Below are positions 1 to 5,485 of a DNA stretch of 5,485 nt, piece by piece. This DNA comes from Caulobacteraceae bacterium (GTDB lineage: Bacteria > Pseudomonadota > Alphaproteobacteria > Caulobacterales > Caulobacteraceae), in contig CANJYY010000211.1 in assembly GCA_947479185.1 (NCBI GenBank), forward strand, positions 1-5,485, written 5' to 3'. Each line of letters starts with the position of its first letter. Within the stretch, counting starts at the first letter, position 1. The notes beneath the pieces are model-generated. The model was not told the origin of the DNA. It saw nothing but the letters and a program-made list of their open reading frames with translations, and did no database searches. Both the position numbers and the translations under genes were made by a program.

Positions 1-1389
1 ACCTGCTTGACCGCGCTGTTGGGGTTGTCGCCGTTGGGCAGCGGCCGGTAGCGGGCGCGGTCCTCGCCGCCCTCGCCGCTGACCGACTTGGCCCCGATGC
101 GGTTCATGGCGATGTTCAGCGCGCCGTGCGCCTCCGGGCCGAGGGCCCCGAGGCTCATGCCCGGCGTCAGGAAGCGCTTGCGGATCTCGTTGACGCTCTC
201 GACGTCGTCCGGGATCAGCGGCTTGCGGTCGCTGCGCCAGTCGAGCAGGTCGCGCAGCTGGATCTGCGGCAGGCTGCGCATGCCGTCGGAGAAGCGCTTG
301 TAGGACTCGTAGTCGCCGGTGTCGCAGGCGTGCTGCAGCGTGTGGATCATGCGCGCCTCGAAGGCGTGCGCCTCACCCGAACGGCGGGCCTTGTAGAAGC
401 CGCCGACCGGCAGGGCGACAAAGGCCGGATCCCAGGCGCGCTGGTGCAGTTCGACGGCGCGCTTTTCCAGACCGGCGAAGCCGATGCCGGAGATGCGCGA
501 CGGCATGCCTGGGAAGAACTCGGCGACCAGCGACCGCGACAGGCCGACAGCCTCGAAGTTGTAGCCGCCGCGGTAGGACGAGATCACCGCGATGCCCATC
601 TTGGAGATGATCTTCAGCAGGCCCTGTTCGATGGCCGTCTTGAAGTTCACGCAGGTCTGGCGAAGCGTGGTGTCGCCCAGCAGGCCGCGCTCGAGGCGGT
701 CCTGGAAGCTCTCCTGCGACAGCCAGGCGTTGACCGCCGTGGCCCCGACGCCGACCAGCACCGCGAAATAGTGGGTGTCCATGCACTCGGCGGAGCGCAC
801 GATGATCGAGACGTAGGACCGCAGGCCCTTGCCCACGAGGTGCGCGTGCACCCCGCCCGTGGCCAGGATCATCGGCAGGGCGACGCGGTCGGGACCGCTG
901 TGCTCGTCGGTCAGCACGATGGTCGCGCAACCGCGCAGGGCGGCGTCCTCTGCCTCGGCCCGGATCCGGTCGAGGTTGGCGCGCAGGGCGTCGCCGGGGC
1001 GGGCCTCCTCGGCCGGGATCGGCATGGTGCAGTCGATGACCGCCAGGGCCTTGTCGCCGATGTAGCCGAGGATCCGCTCATACATGCCGGTCGTCAGAAC
1101 CGGGCTTTCCAGCACATAGACGTCGGTCTGCGCTTCGTCCTCGACGAGGATGTTGCCGAGGTTCTTGAAGCGGGTCTTCAGGCTCATCACCCCGGTCTCG
1201 CGAAGCGGGTCGATGGGCGGGTTGGTCACCTGGCTGAAGTTCTGGCGGAAGTAGTGGCTCAGCGGCCGGTAGTTGTCCGACAGCACGGCCAGCGGCGTGT
1301 CGTCGCCCATCGAGCCGATGGCTTCCTTGCCGTCCTCGACCATCGGCGCGAGCACCAGTTCGAGGTCTTCCAGGGTCATGCCGGCGGGC
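1..1389 (-). CDS. gltB: Glutamate synthase large subunit, central and start of FMN domain (partial, after frameshift)
   Basis: This is the continuation of gltB in the +1-shifted frame. It is open for about 460 codons and leaves the window at the left edge. It begins in family-like sequence AGMTLEDLELVLAPMVEDG and runs through SMGDDTPLAVLSDNYRPL and FRQNFSQVTNPPIDPLRE, the start of the GltB central domain. Further on are TDEHSG, SYRGGYNFEAVGL, PVGGFYKARRSGEAHAFEA, and then FLTPGMSLGALGPEAHGALN and GEGGEDRARY, which belong to the FMN-binding synthase domain. The rest of that domain, including the 3Fe-4S cysteines, and the C-terminal beta-helix domain lie outside the window. A typical GltB is about 1500 residues, so roughly 560 are missing here. 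No stop interrupts this part, so any lesion upstream is recent or artefactual. An ATG at 1377-1379 is an internal Met, with no well-spaced ribosome site to suggest a separate gene. Confidence 0.92.
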
Positions 1390-2814
1390 CAGCTCCTCGC
1401 CGTAGTGGCGGCGGGGCTCGGGCCCCGGGCCGATCTTCTCTTCCAGCTCGACCATGTTGCCGAGCCAGTCGGTGTAGGGATGCGCATCAGCCAGACGGTC
1501 GATGATCGCGTCCTCATCGTAGAGCCGGCCCTCGACCAGATCGATGGCGATCATCCGCCCGGGCGAGATGTTGAGCTTGCGGACGATGCGTTCCTCGGCG
1601 ACGCCGCACATGCCCGCTTCCGAGCCCATGATGACCAGGCCGTCGTCGGTGTAGGCCACGCGCAGCGGGCGCAGGCCGTTGCGGTCCTTGCCGGCCACGA
1701 CCCAGCGGCCGTCGGTGGCGCACAGGGCGGCCGGGCCGTCCCACGGCTCCATCACGGCGTTGCAGTAGGAGTAGAGCGCGCGGTGCTGCGGCTTCATCTG
1801 CTCGTCGGTCTTGCTGGCCCAGGCTTCCGGGATCAGCAGGGCCTTGACCATCGGCGCGTCGCGGCCGGCGCGGACCAGCACCTCGAAGGTGTTGTCGAGG
1901 GCGGCGGAATCCGAGCCGCTGGGCTGGATGACCGGCTTCACGTCATCGCCGAAATCGCCGAACGCCTGGGCGGCCATGCGGATTTCATGGCTCTTCATCC
2001 AGTTGGTGTTGCCCTTCAGCGTGTTGATCTCGCCGTTGTGGGCCAGCATCCGGAACGGCTGGGCCAGCCGCCACTGGGGGAAGGTGTTGGTCGAGTAGCG
2101 CTGGTGGAAGATGGCCACCGCCGCGGCGAACCGCTCGTCGCGCAGGTCGGGATAGAAGTCGTCGATGTTCTCGGCGAGGAACATGCCCTTGTAGATCAGC
2201 GACCGGGCCGACAGGGAGCAGATGTAGAAGTCGTTGATCGCCGCGGCGGCGACCTTCTTCTCGATCCGCTTGCGGCAGAGGAACAGGGCGCGCTCCAGCG
2301 CCTCGCCTTCCATGCCCGACGGCGGCGAGAGCATGATCTGCTCGATCTCGGGCCGGGTGGCGTTGGCCTTCTCGCCGATCACCGAGGTGTCGACCGGCAC
2401 CTGGCGCCAGCCGTAGATGTAGAATCCGAAGCGCAGGGCCTCGCTCTCGACGATCGTCCGCGCCGCTTCCTGGGCGCCCAGATCGGTGCGCGGCAGGAAG
2501 ATCTGGCCCACGGCGATGGCGCCCGGGCGCAGCTTGTGGCCGGTGTTGCGCACCTGGTCGATGAAGAAGTCCTGCGGCACGGACAGCAGGATGCCGGCCC
2601 CGTCGCCGGTCTTGCCGTCGGCGTCGACGGCGCCCCGGTGCCAGACGGCCTTCAGCGCCTTGATGGCCAGATCGACCACTTCGCGGCGCGGCTTGCCGTC
2701 GATCGAACAGACCAGGCCGACGCCGCAGTTGTCGCGCTCGGACGACGGATCATAGGCGTGGCCGTCGATCAGCAGCTGACGGTTGGCGAGATAGCGGGTG
2801 AGTTCGGCGCTCAT
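1078..2814 (-). CDS. gltB: Glutamate synthase large subunit, N-terminal part (frameshifted)
   Basis: GltB (alpha subunit, GOGAT) hydrolyses glutamine and channels the ammonia to 2-oxoglutarate. I start it at the ATG at 2814, because a GGAG at 2823-2826 sits 8 bases upstream. A GTG at 2823 overlaps the gltD stop but has no good ribosome site. From this ATG, residues 1-29 look like the short propeptide, and Cys30 in DNCGVG is the expected class II (Ntn) amidotransferase nucleophile once exposed. Family blocks follow: HRGAVDADGKTGDGAG (59-74), HQRYSTNTFPQWR (237-249), AHNGEINT (258-265), SGSDSAALDN (299-308) and DRNGLRP (377-383). Homology holds to about Leu475 (position 1390). The remaining codons to the TGA at 1078 are low-complexity Arg/Gly/Pro sequence, typical of out-of-frame reading. 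The gene resumes one base over in the next entry. Identity is very sure; whether the protein is intact is not. Confidence 0.93.
   Translation of the reverse strand: MSAELTRYLANRQLLIDGHAYDPSSERDNCGVGLVCSIDGKPRREVVDLAIKALKAVWHRGAVDADGKTGDGAGILLSVPQDFFIDQVRNTGHKLRPGAIAVGQIFLPRTDLGAQEAARTIVESEALRFGFYIYGWRQVPVDTSVIGEKANATRPEIEQIMLSPPSGMEGEALERALFLCRKRIEKKVAAAAINDFYICSLSARSLIYKGMFLAENIDDFYPDLRDERFAAAVAIFHQRYSTNTFPQWRLAQPFRMLAHNGEINTLKGNTNWMKSHEIRMAAQAFGDFGDDVKPVIQPSGSDSAALDNTFEVLVRAGRDAPMVKALLIPEAWASKTDEQMKPQHRALYSYCNAVMEPWDGPAALCATDGRWVVAGKDRNGLRPLRVAYTDDGLVIMGSEAGMCGVAEERIVRKLNISPGRMIAIDLVEGRLYDEDAIIDRLADAHPYTDWLGNMVELEEKIGPGPEPRRHYGEELARRHDPGRPRTGARADGRGRQGSHRLDGRRHAAGRAVGQLPAAEPLLPPELQPGDQPAHRPASRDRGDEPEDPLQEPRQHPRRGRSADRRLCAGKPGSDDRHV
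1377..1398 (-). other. gltB: Frameshift junction inside gltB
   Basis: Reading the minus strand, the upstream frame ends its family-like sequence with GEEL (last codon CTG at 1390-1392). The downstream frame begins with Ala-Gly-Met (GCC GGC ATG, 1377-1385). Only four bases (1386-1389) separate them, so the frames differ by one extra base or two missing bases, modulo three. As I recall the family, homologues carry several more residues between these blocks (often with an Arg-Gln). A small out-of-frame deletion therefore fits better than a single-base insertion. The surrounding DNA is very GC-rich and includes GGCCCCGGGCC nearby (about 1420-1430), a context prone to sequencing error. I see no slippery heptamer or stop codon to suggest programmed frameshifting. 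Confidence 0.85.
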
Positions 2815-2819
2815 GTCAG

Positions 2820-4268
2820 TCACTCCGCCGCGACGAGGGCGGGAGAATCCGCCTTCGCCTGCAGGTAGCTGTGGATGGAGTCGGCGGCGTCGCGGCCGTC
2901 GCGGATGGCCCAGACGACCAGCGAGGCGCCGCGGGCGATGTCGCCGGCGGCGAACACGCCGTCGAGGCTGGCGGCCTGGGTCTTGCGGTCGATTTTGACC
3001 GTGCCCCAGCGGCTGACCGACAGGTCGGGGGCCGAGAGGGTCGTGGGCAGGTCTTCGGGATCAAAGCCGAGCGCCTTGATCACCAGCTGGGCCGGCAGGT
3101 CGAAGTCCGAGCCCTCGACAGGCTCGGGCGCGCGGCGGCCGGAGCTGTCCGGCGGCCCGAGCCGCATGCGCACGGCGCGCACGCCGGTGACGCCGTCGGC
3201 CTCGCCCAGCAGGCTGCGCGGGGCGGCCAGCCACTCGAAGACCACCCCTTCTTCCTCGGCGTTGGTGACCTCGCGCAGGGAGCCCGGCATGTTCTCCTTG
3301 TCGCGGCGATAGAGGCAGGTGACCGACCGGGCGCCCTGGCGGACGGCGGTGCGGACGCAGTCCATGGCCGTGTCGCCGCCGCCGATGACCACGACGTCCT
3401 TGTCGGCGGCGTTGAGCGCGCCGGACTCGAAGGCGGCGACCATGTCGCCCATGCCCTTGCGGTTGGAGGCGATCAGATAGTCCAGCGCGGCGACGACGCC
3501 CTCCGACCCCGTCCCCGGCATTTCGAGTTCGCGGGCCGCGTAGACGCCGGTGGCCAGCAGCACCGCGTCATGGCGTTCGCGCAGTTGCGGCAGGGTGGCG
3601 TCGCGGCCGACCTCGAAGTTCAGCTTGAACACCACGCCGCCCTCGGCCAGCCGCTCGGTGCGGCGCTCGACGACGTCCTTCTCCAGCTTGAAGCCGGGGA
3701 TGCCGTAGATCAGCAGCCCGCCGGCGCGGTCGTGCCGGTCGTAGACGGTGACGGCATAGCCCTGCTCACGCAGGATTTCCGCCGTCGCCAGGCCCGCGGG
3801 GCCGGCGCCGACAATGCCGACCGACTGGCCGAGTTCGGCGCGGGCGACCAGCGGCTTCACCCAGCCCTCTTCCCAGGCCTTGTCGCTCAGGTAACGCTCG
3901 ACCGCGCCGATGGTCACGGTGCCGTGGCCCGACTGCTCGATGACGCAGTTGCCTTCGCACAGGCGGTCCTGCGGACAGATGCGGCCGCAGATCTCGGGCA
4001 TGTTGTTGGTCGCCTGGGACAGGCTGTAGGCCTCTTCCAGCCGGCCGGCCGCGGTCATCCGCAGCCAGTCGGGGATGTTGTTGTGCAGCGGACAGTGGGT
4101 CTGGCAGAAGGGGACGCCGCACTGGGAACAACGCGAGGCCTGTTCGGTGGCCTTCGCGTCGATAAAGTCGGCGTAGATTTCATGGAAGTCGCGGTCGCGC
4201 TCTCGCGCCTCCCGCTTCTCCGGAGTGCGGCGATCGATGGTCGTGAACTTAAGCATCCGCTCGGCCAT
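2820..4268 (-). CDS. gltD: Glutamate synthase [NADPH] small subunit
   Basis: GltD (beta subunit, 482 residues, the usual length for bacterial GltD) oxidises NADPH on FAD and passes electrons through 4Fe-4S clusters to GltB for glutamate formation in the cytoplasm. The N-terminal cluster region has CSQCGVPFCQTHC (Cys47, 50, 55, 59) and CGRICPQDRLCEGNC (Cys94, 98, 104, 108), the two expected groups. The FAD dinucleotide fold starts at GIVGAGPAGL (151-160), followed by GGLLIYGIPGFKL (183-195). The NADPH fold has VIGGGDTAMD (294-303). The flavin-closing motif AGDIARGASLVVWAI is at 441-455. All key residues are present. The ATG at 4268 has GGAG 6 bases upstream; Met5 is a weaker alternative start. 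gltD precedes gltB, unlike the gltB-gltD order of E. coli. The stop codon lies 5 bases before the gltB ATG, so the two are surely co-transcribed. Confidence 0.97.
   Translation of the reverse strand: MAERMLKFTTIDRRTPEKREARERDRDFHEIYADFIDAKATEQASRCSQCGVPFCQTHCPLHNNIPDWLRMTAAGRLEEAYSLSQATNNMPEICGRICPQDRLCEGNCVIEQSGHGTVTIGAVERYLSDKAWEEGWVKPLVARAELGQSVGIVGAGPAGLATAEILREQGYAVTVYDRHDRAGGLLIYGIPGFKLEKDVVERRTERLAEGGVVFKLNFEVGRDATLPQLRERHDAVLLATGVYAARELEMPGTGSEGVVAALDYLIASNRKGMGDMVAAFESGALNAADKDVVVIGGGDTAMDCVRTAVRQGARSVTCLYRRDKENMPGSLREVTNAEEEGVVFEWLAAPRSLLGEADGVTGVRAVRMRLGPPDSSGRRAPEPVEGSDFDLPAQLVIKALGFDPEDLPTTLSAPDLSVSRWGTVKIDRKTQAASLDGVFAAGDIARGASLVVWAIRDGRDAADSIHSYLQAKADSPALVAAE
2823..2826 (-). 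promoter_or_regulatory. Ribosome binding site deciding the gltB start
   Basis: GGAG on the minus strand lies 8 bases before the ATG at 2814, inside the last codons of gltD. It favours the ATG over the GTG at 2823, which lies directly against it. The arrangement implies translational coupling of gltB to gltD. Confidence 0.65.
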
Positions 4269-4274
4269 GCCGCG

Positions 4275-4278
4275 CTCC
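4275..4278 (-). promoter_or_regulatory. Ribosome binding site of gltD
   Basis: GGAG on the minus strand lies 6 bases before the gltD ATG at 4268. It supports this start over the in-frame ATG four codons further in. Confidence 0.65.
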
Positions 4279-4445
4279 AGCCTTCATGAAGAAAAACATT
4301 GCTCGGCAGGCGTTCTAGGGGCTGGGAAACGCATGAAAAATGCGATTGTCCACTTTTAGGACCACAATCCGACTCTTTGCCACAAAACCCGGCAGGGATT
4401 GCCGATCGACCCCGCCCATACCGTCCCGTTTGTAGACCATAGCCA

Positions 4446-4452
4446 AGAAGGG
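4446..4452 (+). promoter_or_regulatory. Ribosome binding site of uppP
   Basis: The purine run AGAAGGG ends 5 bases before the uppP ATG at 4458 and supports that start. Confidence 0.6.
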
Positions 4453-4457
4453 CTCTC

Positions 4458-5261
4458 ATGAGCGACCTCCTCGCCGCCATCATCCTCGGGATCGTCGAAG
4501 GGCTGACCGAATTCATCCCGGTCTCCTCGACCGGCCACCTGCTGCTGGCCAAGCTGGCGCTGGGACTGCAGGGCCAGACGTGGAACGACTTCATCGTCCT
4601 GATCCAGCTGGGCGCGATCCTGGGGGTGGTGGCGCTGTATTTCCGACGCCTGTGGAAGGTGCTCATCGGCCTGCCGACGCAGCCGGAGGCCCGCCGGTTC
4701 ACCCTGTCGGTGCTGGTCGCCTTCGCGCCGGCGGTGGTGTTCGGCTTCCTGCTCTACGACTTCATCAAGACGGTTCTGTTCGAGAGCCCGCAGGTGATCT
4801 GCTGGTCGCTGATCATCGGCGGCGTGGTCTTGCTGGCCATCGACCGCTGGAGCCCGGCGCCGAAGCAGCATGACGCGATGACACTGCCGCTGCTGACCTC
4901 GCTCGGCATCGGCCTGGTCCAGTGTCTGGCGATGATCCCGGGCGTATCGCGATCCGGCGCGACCATCGTCGGCGGCGTGCTGCTCGGCGTCGACAAGCGC
5001 GCGGCGGCCGAGTTCAGCTTCTTCCTCGCCATCCCGACCATGGTCGGGGCCTTCGCCAAGGACTTCTGGGAAAGCCGCGAAAGCCTGATGCAGGGCGACA
5101 ACCTCGGCCTGCTGGCCGTGGGTTTCGTGGTCTCGTTCCTGTCCGGCCTGGTGGTCGTGAAGGTGCTGCTCGACTTTGTGTCGAAGCGCGGCCTCGCGCC
5201 GTTCGGCTGGTGGCGGATCCTCGTCGGGGCGGTTGGCCTGGGGTGGATCTATCTGGCGTAG
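4458..5261 (+). CDS. uppP: Undecaprenyl-diphosphate phosphatase
   Basis: UppP (BacA) is an inner-membrane enzyme that removes a phosphate from undecaprenyl diphosphate, regenerating the lipid carrier used for peptidoglycan and other envelope polymers. Extra copies are known to give bacitracin resistance. The 267 residues match the family (E. coli 273). The first signature is GIVEGLTEFIPVSSTGHL (11-28), with the acidic pair Glu14 and Glu18, Ser23-Ser24 and His27. The second is PGVSRSGATI (161-170), with the catalytic-type Arg165. Hydrophobic segments are seen near 2-13, 45-62, 83-101, 112-128, 143-160, 186-200, 216-236 and 250-266, consistent with a multi-pass protein. The start has a purine-rich ribosome site. 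The gene is divergent from gltD and convergent with the next gene. It is intact and unremarkable, and its function is unrelated to GOGAT. Confidence 0.97.
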   Translation: MSDLLAAIILGIVEGLTEFIPVSSTGHLLLAKLALGLQGQTWNDFIVLIQLGAILGVVALYFRRLWKVLIGLPTQPEARRFTLSVLVAFAPAVVFGFLLYDFIKTVLFESPQVICWSLIIGGVVLLAIDRWSPAPKQHDAMTLPLLTSLGIGLVQCLAMIPGVSRSGATIVGGVLLGVDKRAAAEFSFFLAIPTMVGAFAKDFWESRESLMQGDNLGLLAVGFVVSFLSGLVVVKVLLDFVSKRGLAPFGWWRILVGAVGLGWIYLA

Positions 5262-5269
5262 CCACAGCC

Positions 5270-5299
5270 GGGGACACGCACCTCTTGGTAGGTGTCCCC
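5270..5299. repeat. Extragenic palindrome 1 (GGGGACAC...GTGTCCCC)
   Basis: Perfect 8-base arms GGGGACAC (5270-5277) and GTGTCCCC (5292-5299) enclose a second short stem ACC/GGT (5280-5282 and 5287-5289) with a TCTT loop. It starts 8 bases after the uppP stop. No T-run follows on either strand, so it is not a standard intrinsic terminator, though it could still stabilise mRNA ends or slow polymerase. It shares GGGGACACGYACY with the second palindrome, which points to a dispersed REP-like family. Confidence 0.7.
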
Positions 5300-5318
5300 A
5301 TCAGGTTCGAAGGCGGCG

Positions 5319-5346
5319 GGGGACACGTACTGGAGTACATGTCCCC
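5319..5346. repeat. Extragenic palindrome 2 (GGGGACACGTAC...GTACATGTCCCC)
   Basis: Twelve-base arms at 5319-5330 and 5335-5346 flank a TGGA loop and match at 11 of 12 positions. The mismatch is C5326 against A5339. In a transcript of the minus strand this becomes a G-U wobble, so the hairpin is continuous only in that RNA, which is the downstream side of the gene ending at 5366. No T-run follows. It begins 49 bases after palindrome 1 and carries the same left arm in the same orientation. Confidence 0.7.
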
Positions 5347-5365
5347 GTCTGCATTCCGTCCGTCG

Positions 5366-5485
5366 CTAAAAGGCCCCTTCAGGCGCCGCCGCGTACTGGC
5401 CGCCCTTGCGATAGCGATAGAGGTAGGTCGGGGCGATCGCCTCGACGCTGCGCGGCGTGATGCCGAGGACGTCCAGCCCTTCGGC
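5366..5485 (-). CDS. C-terminal end of a probable NDUFA9-like NAD-binding protein (partial)
   Basis: The last 39 codons before a TAG stop at 5366-5368 are visible; the rest lies beyond the right edge. The readable part includes EGLDVLGITPRSVEAIAPTY followed by LYRYRKGGQY. A Leu-Gly-Ile-x-Pro-x-(x)-(Val/Leu)-Glu-(Ala/Ser)-(Ile/Val) stretch, then a tyrosine/arginine-rich 'YLYRYRKGGQY', is what I recall at the C-terminus of alphaproteobacterial complex I NDUFA9-family atypical short-chain dehydrogenases. These are NAD(P)-binding proteins related to the mitochondrial 39 kDa accessory subunit. No Rossmann motif is in view, so the call rests on the tail alone. The gene converges on uppP across 104 bases that hold the two palindromes. 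It could be some other protein with a similar tail; that a gene ends here is more certain than its name. Confidence 0.6.
   Translation of the reverse strand, partial: AEGLDVLGITPRSVEAIAPTYLYRYRKGGQYAAAPEGAF

Larger units (their letters stand above)
4269..4457. promoter_or_regulatory. Divergent intergenic control region of gltD-gltB and uppP
   Basis: These 189 bases separate two divergently transcribed units, so promoters for both should lie here. The region is more AT-rich than the genes. It holds a perfect palindrome CTTCATGAAG (4282-4291), a stem CGCAT-GAAAA-ATGCG (4330-4344), an inverted repeat GATTGT/ACAATC (4344-4349 and 4364-4369) and a GANTC site GACTC (4371-4375), which would be a CcrM methylation site if the host is an alphaproteobacterium. 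TTGCCA at 4377-4382 resembles a -35 box for uppP, but no good -10 follows at normal spacing. I cannot place transcription starts with confidence. Confidence 0.55.

Noticed and set aside
1386..1398. Programmed +1 frameshifting in gltB
   Set aside because: There is no stop or rare codon at the shift and no slippery sequence, I know of no precedent in GltB, and several family residues seem to be missing at the junction.
2821..2823. GTG start of gltB overlapping the gltD stop (GTGA)
   Set aside because: The ATG at 2814 has a well-spaced GGAG. The GTG has that GGAG directly against it and no other ribosome site.
1273..2868. Long open frame on the plus strand (531 codons), with others opposite gltB at 126-1505 and opposite gltD at 2871-4289
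   Set aside because: These lie antisense to well-recognised gltB and gltD. Their composition (rich in Ala, Gly, Val, Arg, Asp) is what high-GC codon bias produces on the opposite strand. No recognisable motif or credible ribosome site was seen.
3111..3155. Sequence like the dispersed 'CGACAGGCTCGGGC' repeat inside gltD, coding for RRAPEPVEGS
   Set aside because: It recalls a mobile repeat known in some proteobacteria that encodes PEPVEG. But GltD homologues have a similar Pro-Asp-x-Ser-Gly-Arg...Glu-Gly-Ser stretch at this position and the length is normal, so it is most likely native sequence.
4055..4702. Minus-strand open frame of 215 codons crossing the intergenic region into uppP, and a second at 4356-4871
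   Set aside because: They overlap gltD in another frame and run antisense to uppP. The translations have shadow-like composition with no family resemblance.
5270..5346. Classical Rho-independent terminators
   Set aside because: The stems are strong, but neither strand has the following T-run, so they are listed as repeats.
5411..5421. Short tandem repeat GCGATA GCGATA near the right end
   Set aside because: It lies in coding sequence and simply encodes Tyr-Arg-Tyr-Arg; two copies are not notable.
5176..5460. Plus-strand open frame of 94 codons spanning the end of uppP, the palindromes and the last gene
   Set aside because: It is out of frame with uppP, passes through both palindromes, and is Arg/Ser/Gly-rich without motifs.

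Overview
The window looks like chromosomal core DNA from a high-GC alphaproteobacterium. Caulobacterales (Caulobacter/Brevundimonas-like) is my best guess. It rests on base composition, the character of the proteins and the apparent neighbourhood (GOGAT genes, uppP, an NDUFA9-like SDR), and it is inference, not a database match. I see no phage, transposase, CRISPR array, tRNA or rRNA.

Layout, left to right. Positions 1-2814 (minus) carry gltB, the large subunit of NADPH-dependent glutamate synthase. The gene runs off the left edge inside its FMN-binding domain. As written it is broken by one frameshift near 1377-1398, at the junction between the glutamine amidotransferase domain and the central domain. 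Both sides of the break read as good GltB protein. Positions 2820-4268 (minus) are an intact gltD, the iron-sulfur/flavin small subunit. gltD lies upstream of gltB, with only 5 bases between its stop and the preferred gltB start, so the two form a gltD-gltB operon. Positions 4269-4457 are a divergent control region with several small palindromes but no convincing promoter boxes. Positions 4458-5261 (plus) are uppP (bacA), undecaprenyl-diphosphate phosphatase. Positions 5262-5365 lie between convergent genes and hold two related GGGGACA...TGTCCCC palindromes that look like dispersed extragenic repeats. Positions 5366-5485 (minus) are the last 39 codons of a gene that resembles the C-terminus of NDUFA9-type (complex I 39 kDa-like) NAD-binding proteins.

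How they work together: GltB takes the amide of glutamine as ammonia and adds it to 2-oxoglutarate, using electrons that GltD draws from NADPH. This is the GOGAT half of GS-GOGAT ammonium assimilation. uppP serves cell-envelope lipid carrier recycling and is only a neighbour. The most useful points for a second look are the gltB frameshift (a real lesion or a sequence error) and the paired palindromes after uppP. I found no evidence of a new biological system here.
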